Of a stretch of DNA of 38,252 nucleotides, positions 9,184 to 17,304 are shown one piece after another. The notes under the pieces were generated by a model. That model did not search any database. It was not told where the DNA came from and saw only the letters and a list, made by a program, of their open reading frames with translations. Origin of the DNA: Candidatus Moraniibacteriota bacterium. GTDB taxonomy: Bacteria; Patescibacteriota; Minisyncoccia; Moranbacterales; UBA11712. The translations under genes were made by a program, and so were the position numbers. How positions within the stretch are numbered: position 1 is the first letter of the stretch; every line of letters begins with the position of its first letter. The stretch is from positions 1 to 38,252 of the forward strand of contig JAPLXD010000028.1 of NCBI GenBank assembly GCA_026396255.1, given 5' to 3'.

Positions 9184-9915
9184 TTAAAATTCTCGATTTC
9201 TCCTATAAATATAATACCCTAAACCGCCTCCGCCGAAAAGGAGCAAAAGGCCGATGATGAGCGGCCACCAGCCAAGATCAGAAAGCGAAATTTTACCATC
9301 CTTGTTTGATGTCGCCTGCTGTTCTGTTTCGGCTTGTTTCATCACGACCGGATCAATTTTCGGCTCCTGTTTTTTGCAATCCTGCGGACAATTTTCGCCG
9401 TCCTCCACCGGCCGATCACATTGATCGTTTTCGTTGCAGGTGGCTTTGGAGGAAAGATCAATCGTCAAAACCTTTTTCCCGGACGGGTCAAAAATGTCCG
9501 CGTATTTCCCGTTGGGAAAATAGGGAAGTTGAATAACTAGTTCTCCCTCGGGCTGATCGACACAATCGCCCTTAGGGTTCCCATCAGTATCTGTATAATC
9601 CGAGCATATAGTGATTGACAAGTTATTGGAAACGGAAAAACATCCTAAAGGATTATTTTTGAATGACAGCACACAGCCATTATAAAACTTGTTTTTCCAT
9701 TCGCTGTAGTTGTCTAGATAATGAAAATTTCCCAAGATTACATCTAAATTTTCAACACGAAAAGAGGCAGTCTTTTTGTAAATCAGAACATTGATTAGCT
9801 TATTTGTATTTTTATATACTTGATTTTGGGCGACAGAAAGAGCATCCGCCTTGCAAAAGGAAATTTTGAGAAAAATAAGAAGTAATGTCAATACAAAACC
9901 GAATCGGGTTCGCAT
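9184..9915 (-). CDS. secreted, C-terminally membrane-anchored protein
   Basis: signal peptide (MRTRFGFVLTLLLIFLKISFCKADA), CDRPVEDGENCPQDC cysteine segment, C-terminal TM and RRNREF tail. Confidence 0.7.
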   Translation of the reverse strand: MRTRFGFVLTLLLIFLKISFCKADALSVAQNQVYKNTNKLINVLIYKKTASFRVENLDVILGNFHYLDNYSEWKNKFYNGCVLSFKNNPLGCFSVSNNLSITICSDYTDTDGNPKGDCVDQPEGELVIQLPYFPNGKYADIFDPSGKKVLTIDLSSKATCNENDQCDRPVEDGENCPQDCKKQEPKIDPVVMKQAETEQQATSNKDGKISLSDLGWWPLIIGLLLLFGGGGLGYYIYRRNREF

Positions 9916-9928
9916 GATTTCTGTAATA

Positions 9929-10672
9929 CTATTTAACGGAGCACTGAGCCGACAATTCCTCGGCCCACTCCGGGGGACCAGGGGAATTATACTTCGCAGT
10001 AAAATCTATTATTTTTCTGTTTACGGGTCCAAAATCTCCCCCTCCTGTTCTTGTGTTTCTCATAATGCTGTTTTGCGTGGATCTATAATATTTTTGCGTG
10101 TAGCCACATCCCAGCTTTGCGTCGGCCATATTTCCCCATTTGGTTTCGTACTTCACGTTGTTCCAAATCAAACCTGGTTGCGAAATAACCTTGACTTTGT
10201 CTTTGCTTGTGCAATTGAGATGGGGAGCTGAATAATTAGCTATGTCCTTGTCGCATTCCTCATACTCGTCGTCTAATTGCGCAAATGAATGGCCGATTTG
10301 TTCATGAGCAAATAGTGTTGGGCGGATATCCTGGAGTGAATAAAATGCGCGTCCCCGAAAGATTGCTTTAGCGCGCATTTTATTTTTGCAAATATGCCCA
10401 TAACTTACGAATGGTGCCTTGGGGCACGAAGGATCTTGAAAACTCTCATTATCGGCTACTAAAAGCGACCAGTAAACTGCGAAATTTTTCTCCCCTTCCG
10501 GAGCGTATTTTATATCCTTAGCCATCTCCTTCGCCGCGGAATAAAATTTATCCCATTCAGACTTATCCTGTTTATCCCAACGCTCCATCGGAACACTAAC
10601 ATAACTTAACGTTCCGTCTTTTTCCTTGATAGTTTTCAAAGAATGCAAAAATTTCAAAATAAAGAACAACAA
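9929..10672 (-). CDS. M64 (IgA peptidase)-like zinc metallopeptidase
   Basis: FAHEQIGHSFAQLDDEYEE and YYRSTQNSIMRNTRTGGGDFGPVNRKII resemble HExGHS..L.DEY and YRPS.NC.MR..FGPVCRE of peptidase family M64. Confidence 0.65.
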   Translation of the reverse strand: MLFFILKFLHSLKTIKEKDGTLSYVSVPMERWDKQDKSEWDKFYSAAKEMAKDIKYAPEGEKNFAVYWSLLVADNESFQDPSCPKAPFVSYGHICKNKMRAKAIFRGRAFYSLQDIRPTLFAHEQIGHSFAQLDDEYEECDKDIANYSAPHLNCTSKDKVKVISQPGLIWNNVKYETKWGNMADAKLGCGYTQKYYRSTQNSIMRNTRTGGGDFGPVNRKIIDFTAKYNSPGPPEWAEELSAQCSVK

Positions 10673-10690
10673 AAAATATATGATATAGTT

Positions 10691-11635
10691 TTAAAAGCAC
10701 AACAAACAACTATTCAAAAAGCAAAAATTGGTATGACAGCCTTCGCAGTTTGGCTCGGCATGGGCTTTCGGGATCAAAAAATTATCAAATCGCATGGAAA
10801 ATTTGTCGGTTGCTCCAGCACCCGCAGCCGTATTCGGACACGAATTAATATAAACCTTTGCCTGATTGGAATTTTTTTCCTGATATTTTGCTTCGACATA
10901 CGGAACGCTTTCGGAAGATGATCCGAGAGAGGTCGTTACGGCTTGCACGAGACCTTTCGCCACTTTGATCTGTGTTTCATCGCTCGCTTTCCATTCGACC
11001 TTGTCTGTGATATCCTCCTCGCTGGTTGTTCCGTCGCAAGAGTATTTTCCGATGGCTTTGAGTTGCTTCGTTTTTCCCTTTTCATCTTCGGATAAAGTGT
11101 CGAGGGCGACAAAAAAGCCGGATCCGCTGTCTTTGAGAGTTTCTTTTTGCTCGGCACACTGGATTGTCACCGACTGCAGAATTTTATTTTTCGCGTCACA
11201 TTCTCCGCCATTGCTGTTTGTTGAACATTCAAACTCATACCATTTTCCTCCCATAGGGTGCTTATAACCGACTATATTCATCACGGAATTAATGATTAGC
11301 CAACAAGACATCGCCAGCACGAATCCCTTGAGCGAACTTTGAAAAGCTTGTTTGGCAAAATTGAGAGCTTTGGGAAATACCCCGGAAACAATATATATCA
11401 TTCCGGAAATAGTGATCCCTAAAAGAAAAGCGACTATGAGAAGCGAGCCCGTCAGCCACTTGAAAATATTTGAAATTCCAATTAGCAAATAACAAAGGTT
11501 GCAGTCGTCCCTGCAAGGAACAAGACCGGCGGCGCAAGAAGATCGAGAGAAAAAATAAAAAATAGTGAAAATAAATGCAATAACTGCGATTGATATGATT
11601 TTTGTTTTAGGCTTCATTTTTGTGATTTTTTCCAT
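10691..11635 (-). CDS. TrbC/VirB2-like (pilin-type) membrane protein
   Basis: Cys-rich N-terminus, then two TM segments (WLTGSLLIVAFLLGITISGMIYIVSG, GFVLAMSCWLIINSVMNIVGY), long hydrophilic C-terminal extension. Confidence 0.6.
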   Translation of the reverse strand: MEKITKMKPKTKIISIAVIAFIFTIFYFFSRSSCAAGLVPCRDDCNLCYLLIGISNIFKWLTGSLLIVAFLLGITISGMIYIVSGVFPKALNFAKQAFQSSLKGFVLAMSCWLIINSVMNIVGYKHPMGGKWYEFECSTNSNGGECDAKNKILQSVTIQCAEQKETLKDSGSGFFVALDTLSEDEKGKTKQLKAIGKYSCDGTTSEEDITDKVEWKASDETQIKVAKGLVQAVTTSLGSSSESVPYVEAKYQEKNSNQAKVYINSCPNTAAGAGATDKFSMRFDNFLIPKAHAEPNCEGCHTNFCFLNSCLLCF

Positions 11636-11702
11636 ACAAAAAGGGTCCCGCGAACCAGCGACAATCCTTTCGAACTGCCCGATGAACCTTTCGGAGCATC
11701 GA

Positions 11703-11749
11703 CCTAGATGAATAAGTGCCGGTCACGAGACCGTTTATATTCATCTAGG
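11703..11749 (-). promoter_or_regulatory. 5' leader hairpin of the five-gene operon
   Basis: cctagatgaata/tattcatctagg with internal cggtc-acga-gaccg; upstream palindrome ttccaa-atata-ttggaa. Confidence 0.55.
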
Positions 11750-11920
11750 ATTTATATATTGCGCCATATTCCAAATATATTGGAACTTAGGCTATATTTT
11801 TCTGCTTTTATATTATCCCAATAAAAGTCGAAGGTCAAACAATAAAAGGGGAGTTTTGCGTTGCCTGCGTCGGGTGGGAGGGACAAAGGCAACTTTCCTT
11901 TTCGAGATATATTTCTTTTA

Positions 11921-12061
11921 GCTTCCGCCTCCGATTTCATCGGAGTTCAAAACCGAAAAATTTTCCACTCTTTTTTGAAGGGGCGCGCGATTTTTTTTAA
12001 ACAATTGAAGGAAAATTTTCCGGTTTTTGAAAGTCAGCCTTCGGCTGGTGCGGAAGCAGAG
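11921..12061 (-). repeat. repeat A, copy 2 (inverted relative to 6295-6433)
   Basis: see copy 1. Confidence 0.95.
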
Positions 12062-12062
12062 G

Positions 12063-12198
12063 CACCAGAATCATACTTTCCGTTTTTTCAGAAGCGTTTT
12101 TATGGGCGGCGTTTATCGCCGCCCAAGGCGTTTGGGGCTTTTGTTTGGGATTTTTCGGCTTCGGTTCAAAAACTTTTTTGGCGGACAAAGTGAGGTTC
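12063..12198 (-). repeat. repeat B, copy 1 (136 bp; perfect inverted partner at 13711-13846)
   Basis: caccagaatcatactttccg...gacaaagtgaggttc identical to reverse complement of 13711-13846. Confidence 0.95.
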
Positions 12199-12308
12199 TC
12201 CTCACGCGCGATTTTCAAAGAAATTCTGTCTCGGATTTGCTTTGCCCAAAAGAACAAAAAGGATTTTTGCGCTTTGTGAATGTTGTGATATACTAACTTT
12301 GCAGACAA
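12063..12308 (-). pseudogene. remnant of a second serine recombinase C-terminus in opposite orientation
   Basis: minus-strand ORF ...LKIAREENLTLSAKKVFEPKPKNPKQKPQTPWAAINAAHKNASEKTESMILV matches the plus-strand recombinase tail with SNFFEKTVACRNIFGS replaced by E-like residues (about 48 nt missing). Confidence 0.65.
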
Positions 12309-12372
12309 ATTATCAAAACGATTTTTTTAATGGCCGTCTCGGAAACATTCCAAATCGTTTTGGTTTGTCTGC
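12289..12372 (+). promoter_or_regulatory. promoter (-10 TATACT at 12289-12294) plus leader hairpin 12301-12325/12352-12372 upstream of the recombinase
   Basis: gcagacaaattatcaaaacgattt versus aaatcgttttggtttgtctgc. Confidence 0.6.
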
Positions 12373-12413
12373 ACCGGGGCGGCCTTTTGAGTTTTAATAA
12401 TTTTTATAACACT

Positions 12414-13906
12414 ATGCAAAAATTCTTTTTGTATGCCCGCAAGTCAACAGATGTAGAAGATAAACAGGTTTTGAGTATTGAAGCCCAGATAACAGAATTG
12501 CGCGAGTTCGCCAAACGAGAAAACCTTGATGTGGTTGAAGAATTTATCGAAAAGCAATCGGCGAAAATTCCGGGTCGCTCGATTTTCAATTCCATGTTAG
12601 AGAAAATCGAGAAAGGCGAGGTTAGCGGAATAATTTCATGGCACCCGGATCGTTTGGCGCGCAATTCTGTTGACGGAGGAAAAATCATTTACCTTTTGGA
12701 TTGCGGGCATTTGGAAATGTTGAAATTTCCTCAATTCTGGTTTGAGCCAACACCGCAGGGAAAATTCATGCTCAATATCGCTTTTGGGCAAAGCAAATAC
12801 TATGTTGATAGTTTATCCGAGAATACCAAACGAGGTTTGCGCCAAAAAGTCCGGCGCGGAGAATATCCCACACTTGCTCCTATGGGATACATCAATGATT
12901 CACGAACAAAGATGGTTATTGTGGACAAAAAGAAATCAGCTGTTATCTGCAAAGCGTTTGAATTGTATGCGGAAAATAATTCCCGCCTTGAAGATATTTC
13001 TGACTTTTTGGCGCAAAACGGAATTGTGTCAAAGAAAGGTAACAGACTTCACCGAGACAGAATTTCTTATCTTTTATCCAATCCTTTTTATATCGGTCTT
13101 TTTCGTTATTCAGGGGAAATTCATGAGGGAAAACACCAGCCAGTCATTTCAAATAAAATTTTTGATAAAGTTCAGGAAGTTTTGAAACAAAGAGGAAAAC
13201 CCAGATAATAACCGCCGAAACACAAAAAGGACACATCTATTATCGCTGTTCGAGAAAATCGAAAACCGCAAAATGCGCCGAGCCGTATATCCGCGAAGAA
13301 AATCTGGATGAGCAAGTATCAAAACTTCTCCAAAAATTTTCTTTGAAAAAAGATTGGGCAGAACAATTATTGAAAATACTTGAAAAAGACAAGAAAGAAA
13401 CCGCCCAATCTTCAAACGCTTTTGTTCAAGAGTCGCAGAAAAGAATTGATGATATAAAAATCAAGCTTCAAAGATTGCTGGACGGATATTTGGATCAAGA
13501 CATTGAGAGAGAAGTTTATCGCGAAGAAAAAGCAAAATTTCTTTTAGAAAAGAAAACGCTGGAAGAAAAAATATCAGATCTTGAACAAAAGCGGACTGGC
13601 TGGGTCGAACCGATGAAAAAATGGATAAAAGAGGCAGAAAACCTGCCTAAAATCGCGCGGGAGAGCAACTTTTTCGAGAAAACGGTTGCTTGCCGAAATA
13701 TATTCGGCTCGAACCTCACTTTGTCCGCCAAAAAAGTTTTTGAACCGAAGCCGAAAAATCCCAAACAAAAGCCCCAAACGCCTTGGGCGGCGATAAACGC
13801 CGCCCATAAAAACGCTTCTGAAAAAACGGAAAGTATGATTCTGGTGGGCAATACAGGAATCGAACCTGTGACCTCTTCCATGTCAAGGAAGCGCTCTAAC
13901 CACTGA
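12414..13906 (+). pseudogene. large serine recombinase, disrupted by a stop and frameshift around 13208
   Basis: MQKFFLYARKSTDVEDKQVLSIEAQ catalytic N-terminus, GIISWHPDRLARNSVDGG, RGLRQKVRRGEYP; continues in another frame as TAETQKGHIYYRCSRKSKTAKCAEPYIREENLDEQV. Confidence 0.85.
13711..13846 (+). repeat. repeat B, copy 2 (recombinase 3' end, abuts tRNA-Val)
   Basis: perfect reverse complement of 12063-12198. Confidence 0.95.
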
Positions 13907-13917
13907 GCCAATTGCCC
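13842..13917 (-). tRNA. tRNA-Val (anticodon GAC), CCA encoded
   Basis: GGGCAAT TG GCTC AGTGGTTA GAGC G CTTCC TTGACAT GGAAG AGGTC ACAGG TTCGATT CCTGT ATTGCCC A CCA; all stems pair. Confidence 0.93.
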
Positions 13918-13923
13918 GCACTT

Positions 13924-13996
13924 TGGGACCGATAGGATTCGAACCTATGACCAATTGGTTATGAGCCAATCGCTCTAACCGCTGAGCTACGGTCCC
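13924..13996 (-). tRNA. tRNA with CAT anticodon (Met elongator or Ile2), CCA not encoded
   Basis: GGGACCG TA GCTC AGCGGTTA GAGC G ATTGG CTCATAA CCAAT TGGTC ATAGG TTCGAAT CCTAT CGGTCCC A. Confidence 0.92.
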
Positions 13997-14202
13997 GTCG
14001 GCACTTCGTGTCTCCTTCAAACCCCTCAGTTTGAATAATTCCGCCACGGGAAAACTTCCGTTTTCCCGACCCCTTTCCCAATCCTAAAGAAATATGTTGA
14101 TATAGTCAATGACAGCTTTGAGCTTTATAGAACGTATACAAGCAATGGACATAAATACTGTTAAATGATAAATTATCGATAATAATGCATTTGATACTCT
14201 CT

Positions 14203-14496
14203 ATGGCCGAAGAAAAAAAAGATGAAAAAAAACTGACCAAAGCCGAGGAGCAAAAGCTCCATGTGTATTTTGTCGACAAAGTTATCACGCTGATGACCGG
14301 CGCAATGGGATTGGTGGCGGCTCTCGCCTGGAACGATACTATGCGCACGCTTTTCCAGCGTGTTTTTGGCACCCAAGGCAATGGAGATCTGACCGCCATG
14401 TTCATCTATGCCAGCATTGTCACCGCCGCGGTTGTCATTGTGACCTACCGTCTCACTCGATTTTCAGAAAGGATGAAAAAGAAAAATGATAAATAA
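14203..14496 (+). CDS. DUF5654-like small membrane protein
   Basis: KLHVYFVDKVITLMTGAMGLVAALAWNDTMRTLFQRVFG; second TM segment. Confidence 0.65.
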   Translation: MAEEKKDEKKLTKAEEQKLHVYFVDKVITLMTGAMGLVAALAWNDTMRTLFQRVFGTQGNGDLTAMFIYASIVTAAVVIVTYRLTRFSERMKKKNDK

Positions 14497-14497
14497 G

Positions 14498-14538
14498 TCT
14501 CCCTCTCCTTTATAAGGAGAGGGCTGGGGTGAGGTGAA
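14498..14538 (+). repeat. short repeat tctccctctcctttataaggagagggctggggtgaggtgaaaaa, copy 1
   Basis: related copy at 14974-15016, inverted copy at 14929-14966. Confidence 0.85.
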
Positions 14539-14956
14539 AAAGATGATAATGACAAAATTATTCAATCAGTCAGCTCAAAAACAAAAACGAAGGGACTTGC
14601 GGAAAGAGATGACATCGGCCGAGGGAATCGTTTGGTCGCAAATCAGAAATCATCAAATTGACCACAAATTCAGAAGACAATTTTCAATCGGCGCATACGT
14701 GGCCGATTTTTATTGTTCAGAATTGAAGTTGGTGATCGAAATCGATGGAGGACAGCATTTCGAAGATGAAGCGATTGATTATGACAAAGCGAGAACAAAA
14801 TATTTTAATGATCTTGGGATCACTGTTGCGAGATACACGAATGCGGATGTGAAAAGGAATTTGATTTCAGTTATGGATGATTTGTTACGACAGTGTAAAA
14901 CAATAAAAAATATTCAAGTTTCTAAATCCACCCCACCCCGACCCTCCCCTTGTTAA
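14534..14956 (+). CDS. DUF559 / Vsr-like PD-(D/E)XK endonuclease-fold protein
   Basis: LRKEMTSAEGIVWSQIRNHQIDHKFRRQFSIGAYVADFYCSELKLVIEIDGGQH; start may be an internal ATG; ORF end runs into the repeat. Confidence 0.8.
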   Translation: MKKMIMTKLFNQSAQKQKRRDLRKEMTSAEGIVWSQIRNHQIDHKFRRQFSIGAYVADFYCSELKLVIEIDGGQHFEDEAIDYDKARTKYFNDLGITVARYTNADVKRNLISVMDDLLRQCKTIKNIQVSKSTPPRPSPC

Positions 14957-14966
14957 GGGGAGGGAG
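14929..14966 (-). repeat. same repeat family, inverted copy
   Basis: ccaccccgaccctccccttgttaaggggagggagat. Confidence 0.75.
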
Positions 14967-14973
14967 ATCGCCG

Positions 14974-15016
14974 TTCTCTCCTTTAATAGGGAGAGGATTG
15001 AGGTGAGGTGAAAAAA
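14974..15016 (+). repeat. same repeat family, copy 3
   Basis: tctctcctttaatagggagaggattgaggtgaggtgaaaaa. Confidence 0.85.
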
Positions 15017-15082
15017 TAAAAAACCCAACCGCCGAAAGGGAAGGTTGGAAAAATGGTTTTCGAAATCAGATAATAAAAAATT

Positions 15083-16033
15083 TTAAAGATTAAACTTTCC
15101 CCAATACTTTAGTAGAAAGCTTTTCGCAAAGTTATCGGCATAGTTTTCTTTTGGCAATTTCCTGTAGGCTATGTCCTGAGCAACTATCAATTCTTCAGGG
15201 CTATTTATTCCAACACTGCGATAGTGCTCGTTGTATTTTTGATAGTAACCTCGCAATTCCCCTGCATTGTGCATCTCCAGAACTCTTGGCGGAGTACATC
15301 CGGGAACAGGCAGGATCATCAATTCCTTGTTACTTCTTTCATTCCATTGAGCGATAGGATCGAAATTTTTATCAGCTAGCATTTTTTTCTGAAAATAATT
15401 AATATATTCATGTCCGTGTCCCAACTCATGAAGAAAAATAAATAACTTCAAGATTCGAGGATTATTTATAATATCTTCAGGAGAAATGCCCAACATATTT
15501 GCACACATTTCAACTGACGATTTTCTGTCCTGTATAAGTTTCTGGTATTTCTCATCATCCTTTTCCATATCCATTACAACCTGCGCTGATGATTGTAAGT
15601 CTGCTGGCTCTTTGAAATATCCATCTGTTTTTTCAAGCGTTTTATCTTTTTTTCTGTCGCCAGCTTTAATTTCAATCTGATCAAGTTCAGGAAAATCTTG
15701 CAACACCTGTATGTAAACTGCTCGATAATCAGGATCCACTTTTTCTAGAAGAGATTGAAATTTTTCAACTCTCGCTTTTCTCCAGGTATCGAAAGAAACT
15801 TTGTCACCGCTCACCATTTTTATATACGGAACTCTTTTTGCACCCTCTCGATCCAAGCTTAAGCTTTCCCCATCTTGAAAATTATAAAATTCTCCCGTGG
15901 GGGTTGTCGCTCCTATTTCCGCCAGCTGACCCTGCTCATTTTTTCTCATTTTTGGTTGATAAAGTTGCCATTCTGGAAGTGGGCCGCCAGGAAGCCCAGA
16001 ATTTTTGTTAAATGTTGGATTTTCTAACCCCAT
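15083..16033 (-). CDS. putative zinc metallopeptidase-like protein (HELGH)
   Basis: LKLFIFLHELGHGHEYINYF; downstream LPKENYADNFAKSFL could carry a third ligand. Confidence 0.55.
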   Translation of the reverse strand: MGLENPTFNKNSGLPGGPLPEWQLYQPKMRKNEQGQLAEIGATTPTGEFYNFQDGESLSLDREGAKRVPYIKMVSGDKVSFDTWRKARVEKFQSLLEKVDPDYRAVYIQVLQDFPELDQIEIKAGDRKKDKTLEKTDGYFKEPADLQSSAQVVMDMEKDDEKYQKLIQDRKSSVEMCANMLGISPEDIINNPRILKLFIFLHELGHGHEYINYFQKKMLADKNFDPIAQWNERSNKELMILPVPGCTPPRVLEMHNAGELRGYYQKYNEHYRSVGINSPEELIVAQDIAYRKLPKENYADNFAKSFLLKYWGKFNL

Positions 16034-16076
16034 AAAAGTAATCTAATCTTAATATATAGTTCAAATATCATATTTA

Positions 16077-16997
16077 TCATTTTCTCCTTTTCCCATGAAA
16101 CGCCTTGTGGACTTCTTTGAGCTGCTTGTTGGTGACGTGGGTGTAGATCTGGGTTGTGGTGACGGAGGAGTGGCCGAGCATTTCTTGGACCGAGCGGATG
16201 TCGGCGCCGTTCGCGATAAGATCCGTTGCGAAAGAATGGCGCAAGGTGTGCGGATGGACATCTTTCACGATGCCCGCTTTCAGCGCATAATGTTTCACGA
16301 TCCGCTGAATGGACCGGGGAGTGAGCCGCAGATTGTCAGCGTTCCTTTTTTTCTCCAGACGCTTGATTCCAATTCGCGCGAAGACGGCCGGATCAACGTC
16401 CGGTCTTTTGTCGAGATATTTTTCGAGCGCATTTTTTGCCCGGTCGGAAATGAAAACCACCCGGATCTTTCCGCCTTTGCCGCGCACGCTGAATTCCTGG
16501 GTTTTCAAGTTCACTTGATCGCGGTTGAGATTGGTCAGTTCGGAAACACGCAGGCCGGAGCTATAGAGCAGCTCAATGATCGCCCGGTCGCGCAATGATT
16601 TGAGATCCAAGCCTGCCACCGCTCCAAAGATCCGATCGATCTCGTCGCTGTCCAGAAACTCAACTTCCATCCGCTGCGTTTTTCCAAGTTCGATCTTGTC
16701 GGCCGAAAGGGCTTTCACATCGCGCTTAGCCAAATATTTCAAAAAATTGCGCACGGCGATGATATGATAGTTCTGGGTGATTTTTTTGAGCGATTTTCCT
16801 TTTTCGTCGCTCATTCGGTTGAGATAGAGACGATAGCTGCGGATCAGTCCGTCCGTGATATCCGCCGGATATTTTATTTTCGCCCACAGAAAAAAACGCT
16901 CCAAATAGTGATCGTAGTTTTCAATCGTTTTTTGGGAACGATCTTTTTCTATTTCAAGATATTCGAGATATTGCGTCTTCAGCTCTTTTAAATTCAT
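16077..16997 (-). CDS. tyrosine recombinase XerC/XerD
   Basis: ELLYSSGLRVSELTNL, HTLRHSFATDL, LGHSSVTTTQIYTHV. Confidence 0.92.
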   Translation of the reverse strand: MNLKELKTQYLEYLEIEKDRSQKTIENYDHYLERFFLWAKIKYPADITDGLIRSYRLYLNRMSDEKGKSLKKITQNYHIIAVRNFLKYLAKRDVKALSADKIELGKTQRMEVEFLDSDEIDRIFGAVAGLDLKSLRDRAIIELLYSSGLRVSELTNLNRDQVNLKTQEFSVRGKGGKIRVVFISDRAKNALEKYLDKRPDVDPAVFARIGIKRLEKKRNADNLRLTPRSIQRIVKHYALKAGIVKDVHPHTLRHSFATDLIANGADIRSVQEMLGHSSVTTTQIYTHVTNKQLKEVHKAFHGKRRK

Positions 16998-17176
16998 GCC
17001 TTTTCTATCTCATGTTATACGTTACATGTTTTGTGTTTCATGCCTTAAATTGTACCAAAAATAACACCAATTGCCCAATACGATATTTTACTTTATATAA
17101 GCCAAATATTTTCAATTTAAATGTCTGACGCGCACCAAATGCCTTGACCCCCATACCAAAATTTTAGTGGGGGGGG

Positions 17177-17204
17177 TTGACACCATCCGGCAATGTGCTA
17201 ACCT
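17177..17204 (+). promoter_or_regulatory. putative promoter of the LysM-CHAP gene
   Basis: TTGACA (17177-17182), 16-nt spacer, TAACCT (17199-17204). Confidence 0.45.
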
Positions 17205-17304
17205 AGTAGCCGTGTAATAATTAGGGATCAGACGGAAATCGCTTCAGCAAATCAGTTTTTCCGGGCCAGCTCGAACCTCTGATCCAAAAGAAGGAACAAT
17301 CCTA

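Noticed and set aside
17225-17285. c-di-AMP (ydaO) riboswitch upstream of the cell-wall hydrolase
   Set aside because: Location fits but conserved sequence blocks are not present.
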